A stretch of DNA of 64,000 nucleotides, from NCBI RefSeq assembly GCF_002866925.1, contig NZ_PKUQ01000001.1:496001-560000 (forward strand), read 5' to 3'. Within the stretch, counting starts at the first letter, position 1, and every line of letters begins with the position of its first letter. The notes below the pieces were generated by a model that was not told the origin of the DNA, did not search any database, and was given only the letters and a program-made list of their open reading frames with translations. Source of the DNA: Cohaesibacter celericrescens (GTDB lineage Bacteria; Pseudomonadota; Alphaproteobacteria; Rhizobiales; Cohaesibacteraceae). Both the position numbers and the translations under genes were made by a program. This document shows, piece after piece, positions 9,423 through 20,337 of the stretch.

Positions 9423-9668
9423 ATGTCAGCTACCCGGTTTCGGGATTGGCGACGCGCTATGGGCCTGAAGCAAAAAGATGCTGCAGACTTGTTGGGCTTA
9501 AAAAAACGCATGATCCAATATTATGAAAAAGGGGCGCGTGACGGAAAGAGCGTAACCATTCCAAAATCGGTTCGCCTGGCCTGTTACGCACTCAAAACGG
9601 GTGTCGGCGATTATGATGGTGAACACTCGAGCAAGCTGGATTTAACCGGTTTAACTGAAGACGAATAA
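9423..9668 (+). CDS. Small XRE-type helix-turn-helix regulator
   Basis: 81 aa from the ATG at 9423. Almost the whole protein is one HTH_XRE domain: 'FRDWRRAMGLKQKDAADLLGL' is helix 1 to helix 2, 'KKRMIQYYEKGARDG' is the recognition helix and following turn, and 'IPKSVRLACYAL' is the closing helix. The frame continues upstream to 9312, but that stretch overlaps the operator-like cluster and looks non-coding; an ATG at 9378 is the other candidate start. The ribosome site is weak in either case. It is a single gene between two convergently or independently transcribed metabolic genes. The target is unknown; the repeats upstream suggest it controls itself and perhaps the divergent 25-aa ORF. Confidence 0.75.
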   Translation: MSATRFRDWRRAMGLKQKDAADLLGLKKRMIQYYEKGARDGKSVTIPKSVRLACYALKTGVGDYDGEHSSKLDLTGLTEDE

Positions 9669-10003
9669 GTTTAAGTTGCCCTTTTCTAACAAGCCGATTG
9701 CATCCAAATCGGCAATAGCCAAGCAAACCAAAGGCAAAGGATTTAGCCATTGGACTTGTTTGAAACGAAATTCGTATTTTTCGTTTCTCGGCCCGGTTCA
9801 TCCACTGTTTTTGGCTTTGCCCCCCAAAACCAGACAATCACCCGAAAAACTTCGCCTTTTAGGTAAAAAAACGGCACCCCCCACTGGCAATGCGGTCGAT
9901 ATTTCGCTATAGCGATCCAAATCTCATCTGCATACACCAACCTGCAACGGCCAGGTCTCCCATAAAATGGGAGAGTGGTGCCCTGACGTGAGCGCGAAAC
10001 ACT
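9669..10003. other. Gap upstream of carB
   Basis: 335 bp with no gene. It must hold the carB promoter because carB is not joined to carA. I see no terminator and no clear leader peptide or riboswitch fold. Confidence 0.4.
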
Positions 10004-13000
10004 ATGCCAAAGCGGACCGACATTAAATCCATCCTCATCATCGGAGCAGGACCAATCATTATTGGTCAGGCATGCGAGTTTGACTATTCCGGAACTCAAG
10101 CCTGCAAGGCCTTGAGGGAAGAAGGTTACCGGATCATTCTGGTCAACTCCAATCCAGCGACCATCATGACCGATCCCGACATGGCGGACGCAACCTATGT
10201 TGAACCGATCACACCGGAAATCGTCGCAAAAATCATCGAGAAAGAGCGTCCCGATGCGCTTTTGCCGACCATGGGCGGCCAGACGGCACTCAACTGCGCG
10301 CTATCGCTGCGCAAAATGGGTGTGTTGGAAAAATACAATGTCGAAATGATCGGTGCGACCGCTGAGGCCATCGACAAAGCCGAAGACCGCGAGCTGTTCC
10401 GCGAAGCAATGAACAAGATCGGTCTGGACACACCAACATCGCGCTTGGCCCACAACATTCCAGAAGCGCTGGAAGCTCTGGAAGCCGTAGGATTGCCCGC
10501 TATCATTCGCCCGTCCTTCACCATGGGTGGCACCGGCGGTGGCGTAGCCTACAACCGCGAAGAATATCTCGAGATCATCGAACGAGGCCTCGATGCCTCG
10601 CCAACCACAGAAGTGCTGGTGGAAGTCAGCATCATTGGTTGGAAAGAATATGAGATGGAAGTCGTTCGGGACAAAAACGACAACTGCATCATTATTTGTT
10701 CGATCGAAAACCTCGATCCAATGGGTGTGCACACAGGCGACTCCATCACAGTTGCCCCTGCCCTCACCCTGACCGACAAAGAATATCAGGTCATGCGCGA
10801 CGCTTCACTGGCAGTTCTGCGCGAAATCGGCGTTGAAACCGGTGGATCGAACGTCCAGTTCTCGGTCAATCCGGAAACCGGCCGCCTGATCGTCATCGAG
10901 ATGAACCCGCGTGTATCGCGTTCCTCCGCTCTGGCATCCAAGGCAACGGGCTTCCCGATTGCCAAGGTCGCCGCGAAATTGGCTGTCGGTTACACTCTCG
11001 ATGAATTGGCAAATGACATTACCGGTGGAGCAACGCCGGCTTCGTTCGAGCCCTCCATCGACTATGTCGTCACCAAAATCCCTCGGTTTGCCTTCGAGAA
11101 ATTCCCCGGTGCTGAGCCGATCCTGTCCACGGCCATGAAATCCGTAGGCGAGGTCATGGCCATTGGCCGCACTTTCCAGGAATCGCTGCAAAAAGCCTTG
11201 CGCGGCCTAGAGACCGGCCTGACCGGCGTCAACGAAGTGGAAATCGAAGGTCTTGGACAGGATGACGACAAAAACGCCATCCGTGCCGCCTTGGCCAAAG
11301 CCACACCGGACCGCCTGCTCAAAGTTGCCCAAGCCATTCGTCTGGGTGTCAGCCATGAACAGATCTTTGAGACCTGTAAATTTGATCCTTGGTTCATTGA
11401 TCAGCTTCAGGGCATCGTCGACATGGAAGAACGCGTGCGCAGCCACGGCGTACCGCAGGATGAGCAGAATCTGCGGAAGCTCAAAAGCATGGGCTTCAGC
11501 GATCAACGAATCGCTGAATTGGCGGGCATCTCTGCCAAAGACGTGTTGGCTCTACGCAACAGCCTCAATGTGCATCCGGTCTATAAGCGCATTGACACCT
11601 GTGCCGCTGAATTTGCCTCACCAACCGCTTATATGTATTCGACCTATGAAGTCCCGTTCAATGGCGAAATGGTTTGCGAGGCACGGCCATCTGACCGCAA
11701 AAAAGTCGCCATTCTCGGCGGTGGGCCAAACCGGATAGGTCAAGGTATCGAGTTTGATTATTGTTGTTGCCACGCCTGCTTTGCCATGGGTGAAGCCGGT
11801 TATGAAACCATCATGATCAACTGCAACCCGGAAACCGTTTCTACGGACTATGACACCTCAGACCGGCTGTATTTCGAACCGCTGACCGAAGAAGACGTAA
11901 TCGAGATTCTGCGTAAAGAACAGGAAAACGGAACGCTGGAAGGCGTGATCGTTCAGTTTGGTGGTCAAACCCCGCTGAAACTGGCACAAGCCCTGCAGGA
12001 TGCGCACATCCCGATCCTTGGCACGTCGCCTGACGCCATTGATCTGGCAGAAGACCGTGACCGGTTCCAAAAACTCCTGCATCGCCTTGAGTTGAAACAG
12101 CCGCGCAATGGCATCGCCTATTCCATTGAACAGGCGCGCATCGTTGCCGAGCAGATCGGCTTTCCTGTTGTTGTTCGTCCATCCTATGTGTTGGGTGGGC
12201 GCGCCATGGAAATTGTCCGCACACCAGACGCCTTTGAAAAATACATCCAGATGACTTTGGCAGAATTGGTGCCACCGGACGTCCGGATGAAATATCCAAA
12301 CGACAAGACGGGCCAGATCAACGCAGTTCTGGCGCAGAATGCCCTGTTGTTTGACAGCTACCTGTCCAGCGCCATCGAGGTGGATGTGGACTGTTTGTGT
12401 GACGGTGACGATGTCGTCATCTGCGGCATCATGGAACATATTGAAGAAGCGGGCATTCACTCCGGTGACTCGGCTTGCTCTCTGCCGCCTTATTCGCTGT
12501 CCGAAGACATTCAGAAAGAGTTGGCACGCCAGACCAAAGCCATGGCGATTGCGCTCAATGTTGTCGGCCTGATGAATGTGCAGTTCGCCGTCAAAGACAA
12601 AGACATCTATGTCATCGAGGTCAATCCACGCGCCTCACGCACAGTGCCTTTCGTCGCCAAAGCGATTGGCAAACCGGTGGCAAAAGTGGCCTCGCGCATC
12701 ATGACTGGCGAAAAACTTTCAGCCTTCGACTTAAAACCGCAAAATGTCGAACATATTGCTGTCAAAGAAGCGGTATTCCCCTTTGCACGGTTCCAGAATG
12801 TCGACACACTGCTCGGCCCCGAAATGCGTTCGACCGGTGAGGTTATGGGGCTGGACAAAGACTTTGCCATTGCCTTTGCAAAATCTCAACTGGGTGCTGG
12901 TGTACTGGTTCCAACCGAAGGAACAGCCTTCATCTCCGTAAAGAAAGACGACAAGCCACGCATTCTTGCTGCGGTAAGACGCCTCAAAAGCGCTGGTTTC

Positions 13001-13312
13001 CGAATCATCGCCACCGGAGGCACCCAGCGCTATTTGTCTGAAAATGGCATCGAGTGCGAGAAGATCAACAAAATGCTAGAGGGACGCCCTCATATTGTTG
13101 ACGCCATCAAAAACAGCGAAGTGCAACTGGTCTTCAACACAACCGAGGGAGCAAAAGCGCTTTCCGACAGTAGGGATTTGCGCAGAGCTGCACTTTTGCA
13201 TAAGGTACCTTACTACACCACTGTCGCTGGAGCGCTTGCTGCAGCACAGGGTATTGAAGCTTATAAAACAGGGAAGCTTGAAGTTCGGCCTTTGCAGGAC
13301 TACTTCTCCTAA
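10004..13312 (+). CDS. carB: Carbamoyl-phosphate synthase large subunit
   Basis: Makes carbamoyl phosphate from bicarbonate, ATP and ammonia delivered by CarA. The order is N-terminal carboxyphosphate ATP-grasp domain ('[19 protein letters not shown]' at residue 11; '[20 protein letters not shown]' near 296), oligomerisation domain, second ATP-grasp domain for carbamate ('[17 protein letters not shown]' near 568; '[17 protein letters not shown]' near 869), and the C-terminal MGS-like allosteric domain ('[17 protein letters not shown]'). 1102 aa is within the family range. The ATG at 10004 has a poor ribosome site but gives the usual [16 protein letters not shown] start. greA follows in the same direction about 125 bp later. 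Confidence 0.97.
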   Translation: MPKRTDIKSILIIGAGPIIIGQACEFDYSGTQACKALREEGYRIILVNSNPATIMTDPDMADATYVEPITPEIVAKIIEKERPDALLPTMGGQTALNCALSLRKMGVLEKYNVEMIGATAEAIDKAEDRELFREAMNKIGLDTPTSRLAHNIPEALEALEAVGLPAIIRPSFTMGGTGGGVAYNREEYLEIIERGLDASPTTEVLVEVSIIGWKEYEMEVVRDKNDNCIIICSIENLDPMGVHTGDSITVAPALTLTDKEYQVMRDASLAVLREIGVETGGSNVQFSVNPETGRLIVIEMNPRVSRSSALASKATGFPIAKVAAKLAVGYTLDELANDITGGATPASFEPSIDYVVTKIPRFAFEKFPGAEPILSTAMKSVGEVMAIGRTFQESLQKALRGLETGLTGVNEVEIEGLGQDDDKNAIRAALAKATPDRLLKVAQAIRLGVSHEQIFETCKFDPWFIDQLQGIVDMEERVRSHGVPQDEQNLRKLKSMGFSDQRIAELAGISAKDVLALRNSLNVHPVYKRIDTCAAEFASPTAYMYSTYEVPFNGEMVCEARPSDRKKVAILGGGPNRIGQGIEFDYCCCHACFAMGEAGYETIMINCNPETVSTDYDTSDRLYFEPLTEEDVIEILRKEQENGTLEGVIVQFGGQTPLKLAQALQDAHIPILGTSPDAIDLAEDRDRFQKLLHRLELKQPRNGIAYSIEQARIVAEQIGFPVVVRPSYVLGGRAMEIVRTPDAFEKYIQMTLAELVPPDVRMKYPNDKTGQINAVLAQNALLFDSYLSSAIEVDVDCLCDGDDVVICGIMEHIEEAGIHSGDSACSLPPYSLSEDIQKELARQTKAMAIALNVVGLMNVQFAVKDKDIYVIEVNPRASRTVPFVAKAIGKPVAKVASRIMTGEKLSAFDLKPQNVEHIAVKEAVFPFARFQNVDTLLGPEMRSTGEVMGLDKDFAIAFAKSQLGAGVLVPTEGTAFISVKKDDKPRILAAVRRLKSAGFRIIATGGTQRYLSENGIECEKINKMLEGRPHIVDAIKNSEVQLVFNTTEGAKALSDSRDLRRAALLHKVPYYTTVAGALAAAQGIEAYKTGKLEVRPLQDYFS

Positions 13313-13436
13313 TATCGAGGCGTTGAAGAAACGCCTATAAGAGCTGATTCATGTGCGTTTCGAGGGCAAAAACCCTCGGAGCGCTAAACTTTTTTGTGGG
13401 GAACCGCCCCAAATTTTAGGAGGCTTTCCGAATAAC

Positions 13437-13910
13437 ATGGAAAAAATCCCTATGACGCCTGCGGGCTATCAGGCGCTAGAAAAAGAACTTAAACAACGCA
13501 GCAGTCATGATCGCCCTAGCATCATCGCAGCGATCTCGGAAGCACGCGCACATGGCGATTTGTCCGAAAATGCGGAATATCACGCAGCCAAGGAACAACA
13601 GAGCCATAACGAGGGCCGCATTGCCGAACTGGAAGCCAATCTTTCGCTTGCCGACATTATCGACGTCTCAAAAATGAGCGGCGACACCATTAAATTTGGC
13701 GCCACGGTCACAATCGTTGACGAAGATACGGATGAAGAGAAGACCTACCAGATTGTCGGAGACGTGGAAGCAGATCTGACACAAGGAAAAATCTCGCTCT
13801 CCTCCCCCATTGCTAGGGCCCTGATCGGTAAACAAGTGGAAGATTCTGTTGAAGTGGCCGCTCCTGGTGGTGCGCGCTCTTACGAAATTCTCTCGGTCAA
13901 ATACATTTGA
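13437..13910 (+). CDS. greA: Transcription elongation factor GreA
   Basis: Stimulates transcript cleavage by backtracked RNA polymerase. 157 aa from the ATG at 13437. The N-terminal coiled coil is '[11 protein letters not shown]...[23 protein letters not shown]', with the acidic tip '[13 protein letters not shown]' used for cleavage, and the C-terminal FKBP-like domain ends '[16 protein letters not shown]'. The upstream frame to 13353 is not conserved. AGGAGG lies about 13 bases before the ATG, a little far. It probably follows carB in one transcript and ends at the terminator at 13950. Confidence 0.96.
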   Translation: MEKIPMTPAGYQALEKELKQRSSHDRPSIIAAISEARAHGDLSENAEYHAAKEQQSHNEGRIAELEANLSLADIIDVSKMSGDTIKFGATVTIVDEDTDEEKTYQIVGDVEADLTQGKISLSSPIARALIGKQVEDSVEVAAPGGARSYEILSVKYI

Positions 13911-13949
13911 TCGTCATTTCATGAGAAATTCAGCAGGTACCTGACAAAT

Positions 13950-13981
13950 AAAAAGCGCGTTAATAAATCAACGCGCTTTTT
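13950..13981. terminator. Intrinsic terminator after greA
   Basis: Perfect 12-bp inverted repeat (13950-13961 and 13970-13981), AT-rich loop, T-run at the end and A-run at the start, so it can also serve the convergent lrp gene. Confidence 0.85.
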
Positions 13982-14039
13982 AGTCTGCTATCGCTCAGGG
14001 GCGAAACACCACGACTGCAACGCCGTCCATTTTACGAAA

Positions 14040-14516
14040 TCAATCACCCAAATCGATGGGCACATTGGGATCGTTTTTGCTCTGACGAATAGTCAAAGAT
14101 GTCCGCACGCTGTCAACATTGGGTGCTGACGTCAGTTCGTTGATGACAAAGGACTGAAAGGCCTGCAGATCGGGAGCCACACAGCGCAACACAAAATCAA
14201 TATCGCCCGATAACATGTAGCATTCGCGCACCTGCGTCCAAGACCCGACAAGCTTTTCAAACGCCACCAGATCAGCCTCGGACTGGCTGTGCAAACCGAC
14301 CATGGCAATGGCAGTGACGTCAAAGCCAATTTGCTTTTCGTCAACAATGGCCCGGTAGCCTTTGATGATGCCAGCTTCTTCCAAAGCACGCACCCGGCGC
14401 AGGCACGGCGGTGCCGATATACCAACACGGCGCGCTAGCTCCACATTGGTAATACGACCATCATCCTGCAACTCTTTCAGGATTTTCCAGTCAATTGGGT
14501 CTAGTCTTGCTTTCAA
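14040..14516 (-). CDS. Lrp/AsnC family transcriptional regulator
   Basis: 158 aa. N-terminal winged helix-turn-helix ('DWKILKELQDDGRITNVELARRVGISAPPCLRRVRALEEAGII'), then the RAM/AsnC ligand-binding domain ('VGLHSQSEADLVAFEKLVGSWTQVRECYMLSGDIDFVLRCVAPD'), a typical full-length member that should form octamers and sense an amino acid or similar ligand. No ATG fits the N-terminus; the first start in frame is TTG at 14516 with AGAGA 9 bases upstream, so the start is uncertain by a few codons. It is divergent from the ELM1-like gene. In Rhizobiales an Lrp gene beside trxB is common, but the regulated genes are not known from this sequence. Confidence 0.92.
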   Translation of the reverse strand: MKARLDPIDWKILKELQDDGRITNVELARRVGISAPPCLRRVRALEEAGIIKGYRAIVDEKQIGFDVTAIAMVGLHSQSEADLVAFEKLVGSWTQVRECYMLSGDIDFVLRCVAPDLQAFQSFVINELTSAPNVDSVRTSLTIRQSKNDPNVPIDLGD

Positions 14517-14718
14517 TGCAATAGGTCTCTTATTTTTGGTGAACCCAGAAGGGGGGGAATATCACAGGCAGTGGCAATTGGTATAACGCTCTATGGTTTC
14601 TTATCATAGACATAAACGGACCAAGATGGGAAGTTTTGACACATTTTTGTTCTCATTTCTGACATAGATCAACATTTTTGTGAATGATTCGGAATAATAC
14701 AACCTGAAGGAGAACAGC

Positions 14719-15678
14719 GTGACGGCTGACGGCGAGCGTAAGATCTGGCTATTGAGCGACGGCAAAGCAGGTGATGAAAACCAGTGCCTTGGTGTGGCTG
14801 AACGCTTGGGTGGCGACATCGAAATCCGCCATGTAAATCCGAGTAAATTCTGGGCTATGGCCATGCCGTGGGGACCCATCCCATTTGCCGATCATCCAGA
14901 CCGTGAAACATCGCCGTTGCACGGGCACTTCCCCGATGTTGCGATCGCGTCAGGCAGGCGCGCAGTTTCCTATTTGCGGACTCTGAAAAAAGCCAGCCCT
15001 CAAACACTCACTGTCTTTCTCAAAGATCCGCGCACGAACTCACTCAATGCCGACCTCATTTGGGTACCCTTTCATGATGCTAGGCGCGGCAAAAATGTCA
15101 TGGCGACACTCACCGGACCACACAGAGTGACGACGGAAGTTTTGCGCCACGCACGCACGACCGGTCCACAAGCTTTGCATCATTTACCAGGGCCAAGTGT
15201 GAGCCTCATTCTGGGTGGTGACACAGCAAAAGAACAGTTCGGCAAAGCCGCATCACGTCGATTGGCGCGCTATTTGTCGGACGTTCTACCATCCCATTTC
15301 TCGGTTATGGTCACCCCATCCCGTCGCACGCCGGATCACCTGATGGCGGCCGTTCGGCAAGCCTTGCAAGGACGACCGCACTGGATTTGGGACGGAGAAG
15401 GAGAAAACCCCTACTTTACAATGATGGCACTTGCGGACGCGATTATCGTCACCGCAGATTCGCACTCCATGTTGTCAGACGTGCTTGCCACGTCAGTGCC
15501 AGTCTATATTTTTGAACCAGATGCCTATCCAGAAAAACTCAAACGAACAATTGATCAACTTGTTCAGCAGCCTTGGGTGCAACGCCTTGACGGTCCGCTA
15601 GAAACCGGAGACCGTGCGCCTATTGATGCAACAGAATTGATTGCAGACGAAATTCGGCATCTGCTAAAAGACACTTGA
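14719..15678 (+). CDS. Mitochondrial fission ELM1-like protein (DUF1022)
   Basis: 319 aa from a GTG at 14719 with GGAG 6 bases upstream. It matches the ELM1/DUF1022 family: 'WLLSDGKAGDENQCLGVAERLGG' at the start, 'VAIASGRRAVSYLR', 'LILGGDTAKEQF', and 'IIVTADSHSMLSDVLATSVPVYIFEP' near the C-terminus, which recalls a GT-B glycosyltransferase nucleotide-sugar fold. The bacterial function is unproven; a glycosyltransferase-like or envelope role is the usual guess. It stands between lrp and trxB in the trxB direction with a 75-bp gap, so co-transcription with trxB is likely. Confidence 0.85.
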   Translation: MTADGERKIWLLSDGKAGDENQCLGVAERLGGDIEIRHVNPSKFWAMAMPWGPIPFADHPDRETSPLHGHFPDVAIASGRRAVSYLRTLKKASPQTLTVFLKDPRTNSLNADLIWVPFHDARRGKNVMATLTGPHRVTTEVLRHARTTGPQALHHLPGPSVSLILGGDTAKEQFGKAASRRLARYLSDVLPSHFSVMVTPSRRTPDHLMAAVRQALQGRPHWIWDGEGENPYFTMMALADAIIVTADSHSMLSDVLATSVPVYIFEPDAYPEKLKRTIDQLVQQPWVQRLDGPLETGDRAPIDATELIADEIRHLLKDT

Positions 15679-16698
<1,020 letters not shown>

Positions 16699-16889
16699 TA
16701 ACGGATTTTGCCCAACAAATCAGCGTGTAAGCTCTCCTTTGCCCTTTGATTTGCCAAACAAACTTATTAGACTAAGGGCTACGCCAGAAACTGCATATCT
16801 GGAGTAGCCCAAACGCATAGCACGCGTTATGGATTCTAAAGTGATAAATCTTGAAGGTTGCCCGCTGGGCAATCCCTTTGGAGGGTGAG

Positions 16890-17780
16890 ATGGATTGGGA
16901 CAAACTGCGGATTTTTCACGCGGCAGCCGACGCAGGCAGCTTTACGCATGCTGGCGACAAGCTCCATATGAGCCAATCCGCTATCTCTCGACAGGTGAGC
17001 GCTCTTGAAGCGGATCTAGGCGTCACTCTGTTCCATCGACACGCACGCGGTCTCATCCTGACAGAACAGGGTGAATTGCTCTATCGTACAGCTCATGAGG
17101 TTCTCATGAAGCTGGAAACCGTGAGAACCCATCTTTCAGACTCCAAAGAGAAGCCAACAGGAGAATTGCGTCTAACAACGACTGTTGGACTTGGGTCGGC
17201 ATGGGTAACGCAGCATTTGCCGGAATTTCTCGAACTGTATCCCGGCATTTCTTTGAACTTGCGCTTGGAAAACGAAGATCTCGATCTGGGCATGCGTGAG
17301 GCTGACGTCGCAATCAGGCTGCATCAACCCACCCAACCCGATCTTATTCAGCGCAAACTCTTCACCGTGCATTTCCATATGTACGCATCACCGGAATATC
17401 TCAAGAAATTCAGTCAACCAAAGTCCATGAATGATCTCAATGATCATCGCCTGATTAGCTTTGGGGATAGCCACCCAGGTTACCTCAAGGACATGAACTG
17501 GCTGGAAACCGCAGGGCTGCCTCCCGGGCAGCGGCGCACGATGGCCTTAAAGGTCAATAATATTCTTGGGATTCGCAGCGCAGTGATGCGCGGAGCAGGG
17601 ATAGCAATTCTTCCCGATTACGTCGTGCACCCACGGGACAATCTGGTTCAGTTGCTCCCAAGTGTGGAAATGCCAAGTTTTGAGACCTATTTTGTCTACG
17701 CAGCCGAACTTAGGAACTCAATGCGCATCAATGCCGTTCGCGACTTTTTGCTCTCAAAAGCAGCCAGCTGGCACTATTAA
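16890..17780 (+). CDS. LysR family transcriptional regulator
   Basis: 296 aa from the ATG at 16890, which has GGAGG 5 bases upstream; the TTG at 16851 would add 13 non-homologous residues. The winged HTH is at residues 5-62 ('LRIFHAAADAGSFTHAGDKLHMSQSAISRQVSALEADLGVTLFHR'), followed by a LysR substrate-binding domain ('LRLTTTVGLGSAWVTQHLPEFLELYPGISLNL'). Start-up wording 'MDWDKLRIF' is typical of the LysR gene that follows trxB in related bacteria. The ligand and regulon cannot be deduced here. Confidence 0.92.
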   Translation: MDWDKLRIFHAAADAGSFTHAGDKLHMSQSAISRQVSALEADLGVTLFHRHARGLILTEQGELLYRTAHEVLMKLETVRTHLSDSKEKPTGELRLTTTVGLGSAWVTQHLPEFLELYPGISLNLRLENEDLDLGMREADVAIRLHQPTQPDLIQRKLFTVHFHMYASPEYLKKFSQPKSMNDLNDHRLISFGDSHPGYLKDMNWLETAGLPPGQRRTMALKVNNILGIRSAVMRGAGIAILPDYVVHPRDNLVQLLPSVEMPSFETYFVYAAELRNSMRINAVRDFLLSKAASWHY

Positions 17781-17898
17781 TTCGTTTCTATCGCATTTTT
17801 AGATGAATTCTCGCGTTGCAGAATTTTTTTGCACGTACAGTACGCATTTGCACGTAAAGCTATGATCTCGACGCATAGCAGACTTGCGCCATAAAATG

Positions 17899-17927
17899 TT
17901 GCATATAGACTAAATAATAGGCATATA
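17899..17927 (+). promoter_or_regulatory. Candidate sigma-70 promoter for the sRNA
   Basis: TTGCAT (17899-17904), a 17-base spacer, then CATATA (17922-17927). This places a start near 17934. An alternative upstream pair (TTGCGC 17884, TAGACT 17906) would start the RNA about 15 bases earlier. Confidence 0.45.
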
Positions 17928-17933
17928 CGCATC

Positions 17934-18069
17934 AGCTGAAGGCAATCATCGTTGCTAACTCCTCCCAGCGACGATATTTGTAGCCAGCTGTTCCCCTCTG
18001 GAAGGTGATTGCTCCGTGCAAATTGCGCGGATTTACTTCAAAGCCGGACTAATGTCCGGCTTTTTTTTT
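17934..18069 (+). ncRNA. Small RNA with anti-Shine-Dalgarno CUCCUCCC loop
   Basis: No protein fits here, yet the region folds into a clear series: stem-loop 1 at 17948-17975 has a 9-bp stem (one G-U) and a 10-base loop containing CUCCUCCC (17959-17966), an exact complement of the ribosome-binding core; stem-loop 2 at 17984-18001 has a pyrimidine loop; stem-loop 3 at 18013-18031; then a perfect 10-bp terminator hairpin followed by nine T at 18061-18069. Alphaproteobacterial sRNA families with CUCCUCCC loops (CcsR/cuckoo type, alpha-r14 type) share this plan and act on translation initiation regions. Size about 136 nt. Which family it belongs to cannot be settled by eye. Confidence 0.7.
18040..18069 (+). 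terminator. Intrinsic terminator of the sRNA
   Basis: Perfect 10-bp inverted repeat (18040-18049 and 18054-18063), 4-base loop, nine consecutive T. There is no gene end within 250 bp upstream, which is why an untranslated RNA is inferred. Confidence 0.9.
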
Positions 18070-18143
18070 GCTTTGAATCCTGACCCAGCACCTTCCCTTG
18101 AATGATTAAAAATTATGCACTAATTTTTCTGTCTAATTTCTGA

Positions 18144-20186
18144 TCAATTTTTTCGCCGAATATTATGCTGTTTCATTTTTCTATAAAGCGTATTGCGCGA
18201 CAGCCCCAAAGCGGAAGCGCACAGACTGACATTCCATTTGGATTGCGATAAAGCCTGCTCAATCGCGTATTTTTCATAATTGGAAAAGTCCAAGGCCGAA
18301 GATCTACTGTCCAACACAGGCTGAGCCTCAGAATGATCAGCTTGACCAGCCGTAGGACATGTTTCGTCCTTCTCAATCATCTGCAAATGCTCCGGCGCGA
18401 CAGGTTCTCCATCGGCCAAAATGGAAGCCGTCTTCAGAACATGTTTCAACTGTCGAATATTGCCGGGCCAGTCATAAGAGCGGATCATCGCTTGCGCCGC
18501 GATCGAGAAATGGGCCTGATTGGCAAAATCCATTTCCGGAAGCAAGCGGCCAATCAAATAGGCCAAGTCGCTCCGGTCACGTAGAGGCGGCAGGCTTACC
18601 GTAAACCCACAAATACGATAATAGAGATCTTCTCTGAACAGCCCTTCTTTACAAAGCTTTTCCAACGGCTGATGGGTCGCAGCCAACAGCCTGATATCAA
18701 GGTCCACACCCACCGAACTGCCAAGAGGCGTAACCTGACGGCGTTCCAGCACCTGCAATAAACGGGTTTGCGCAGACAAAGGCATATCACCGATTTCATC
18801 AAGCAACAGCGTTCCACCGTTGGCCGCCAGAACTTGGCCCTTAAACCCGCTGGCTTGCGCCCCCGTAAACGCCCCCGCCTTGTAACCAAACAGTTCACCT
18901 TCGATGAGATTTTCAGGCAATGCACCACAATTAACCGCAATGAAAGGAGCATCAGCGCGACCGCTTGATTGGTGCAGGGCGCGGGCAAAACTGTCTTTCC
19001 CCACCCCAGTCTCTCCAACAATCAACAAAGGCACATCATGCTCTAATAATTTACCAGCCTTCTTGGCCAAAGACAGCAATTGACTGTCCTGCCCCACCAA
19101 ACGCTCCAGAGCGTCGCTGCTATGAGGTTTGGTGTGCGATTTGGAGCGAGGACCCTTGCCTTTACGATTGGGGCGAGAAACAAAGCTACCCACTTTAACC
19201 CGCCCTGCCCTGGGGCCAATCAGGCTGGCGTGGATATTGCGATGGTTACTGGCATAGTCAGTATGCACTTGCAGGCGGGTGGGTGCATGCCCCTCCTCGG
19301 CCAAGCGGTCCGCCAATTGGCCCGGTTCCACCTCGAACAGATGCCCAATGTCAGCCCCGACGACCCCTGACCGATCAGGCGCGGACAAATGCTTGATGGC
19401 CTGTTCATCAGCACCAATAATACGCCCATTCTGATCCAGTGCTAAAAGCCCCTCTTCTAGCAATCCGACCCGCTCCACATCGCGATGGAACCGCAAGATC
19501 CACTGGTCGGCAAAATGGTCTTGAAAATTACGGCGCGTGATCAAGCGTGCAGACATCTCTAGCAGCGCACGTGTATGTGCCAAAATCTCCAGATCGTCGG
19601 TTCGGCCAATGCTGGAGACGTCAAACAAAGCCAAGACATCTCCTTCGACATCAAACACGGGTGCCCCCGTGCAGGTCAGGCTGGCGTGATCGTTATGAAA
19701 ATGCTGATCACGATAAATGGTCAAAGACGTTTTTTCACGGATGGCAGTCCCGATCCCATTGGTACCCTCGCAAGCCTCGCTCCAATCGGCACCCCGCCGC
19801 AAGCCTGATTGCCGAAACAGATCTTCCAATGCCGATTGCACCGCAAATTCGATGATGGTGCCGCTGCGGTCGGTCAGGATAACCGCATGACCTGAACCAA
19901 CAATATTCTGAAAGATATGCTCCACTTGAGAGCGGCAGGCCGAGAACAGAGGTCCCAGAGTTTCAATTGAGTCCCGAACCTGCTCGCGTCGAACCACCGT
20001 TTCAGAACGCTTGCGCCACTGATCCAGACCATAATCATCGCGACAGCGATCCCAAGATGCAGAAATGGTTTTTTGATCGCGCACGGTCACCCCTGCGCGG
20101 TTCAATTGATTGCTTGCCAAATTTTCCTCCCATGCCCGGCATCCATGCTTATTGAGCGGATTTTCCGAACCCCAAAAGCCTAACAT
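18144..20186 (-). CDS. Sigma-54-dependent AcoR-like activator (GAF, AAA+, Fis)
   Basis: 680 aa. N-terminal GAF/PAS-like sensor (about 50-230, with the family pattern 'EGTNGIGTAI' and 'HDHASLTCTGAPVFD'-like text), a second sensor part, AAA+ domain with Walker A 'GETGVGKDS' near 392, the sigma-54 contact loop GAFTGA near 438, Walker B 'GGTLLLDEIGDM' near 462, and a C-terminal Fis HTH ('CASALGLSRNTLYRKMKQH'). Together these define an acetoin/alcohol-type activator like AcoR. The ATG at 20186 is preceded by GAAGG at 6 bases; the TTG two codons earlier is less likely. It is divergent from the aldehyde dehydrogenase, the probable target. The inducer cannot be told from sequence. Confidence 0.92.
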   Translation of the reverse strand: MLGFWGSENPLNKHGCRAWEENLASNQLNRAGVTVRDQKTISASWDRCRDDYGLDQWRKRSETVVRREQVRDSIETLGPLFSACRSQVEHIFQNIVGSGHAVILTDRSGTIIEFAVQSALEDLFRQSGLRRGADWSEACEGTNGIGTAIREKTSLTIYRDQHFHNDHASLTCTGAPVFDVEGDVLALFDVSSIGRTDDLEILAHTRALLEMSARLITRRNFQDHFADQWILRFHRDVERVGLLEEGLLALDQNGRIIGADEQAIKHLSAPDRSGVVGADIGHLFEVEPGQLADRLAEEGHAPTRLQVHTDYASNHRNIHASLIGPRAGRVKVGSFVSRPNRKGKGPRSKSHTKPHSSDALERLVGQDSQLLSLAKKAGKLLEHDVPLLIVGETGVGKDSFARALHQSSGRADAPFIAVNCGALPENLIEGELFGYKAGAFTGAQASGFKGQVLAANGGTLLLDEIGDMPLSAQTRLLQVLERRQVTPLGSSVGVDLDIRLLAATHQPLEKLCKEGLFREDLYYRICGFTVSLPPLRDRSDLAYLIGRLLPEMDFANQAHFSIAAQAMIRSYDWPGNIRQLKHVLKTASILADGEPVAPEHLQMIEKDETCPTAGQADHSEAQPVLDSRSSALDFSNYEKYAIEQALSQSKWNVSLCASALGLSRNTLYRKMKQHNIRRKN

Positions 20187-20206
20187 GGCCAACCTTCATG
20201 CACAAA

Positions 20207-20248
20207 TGTCGCAGTGCAGAGAGATCACGCAAACTGCGACAAATTGTC
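20207..20248. promoter_or_regulatory. Candidate activator sites between acoR-like and aldehyde dehydrogenase genes
   Basis: TGTCGCAGT (20207-20215) and its exact reverse complement (20233-20241) form a perfect inverted repeat with a 17-bp spacer. GACAA-A-TTGTC (20238-20248) overlaps it. It lies about 100 bp before the sigma-54-like promoter, the normal distance for an upstream activating site. The binding protein is inferred to be the AcoR-like activator. Confidence 0.5.
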
Positions 20249-20337
20249 ACTTGCCCTACCAAGCGCAGCACAAACTGTCCCGTTTTCGTGACACACCAAA
20301 GTCGTATCAATTTATATATTTCAATCACTTAATGAGT

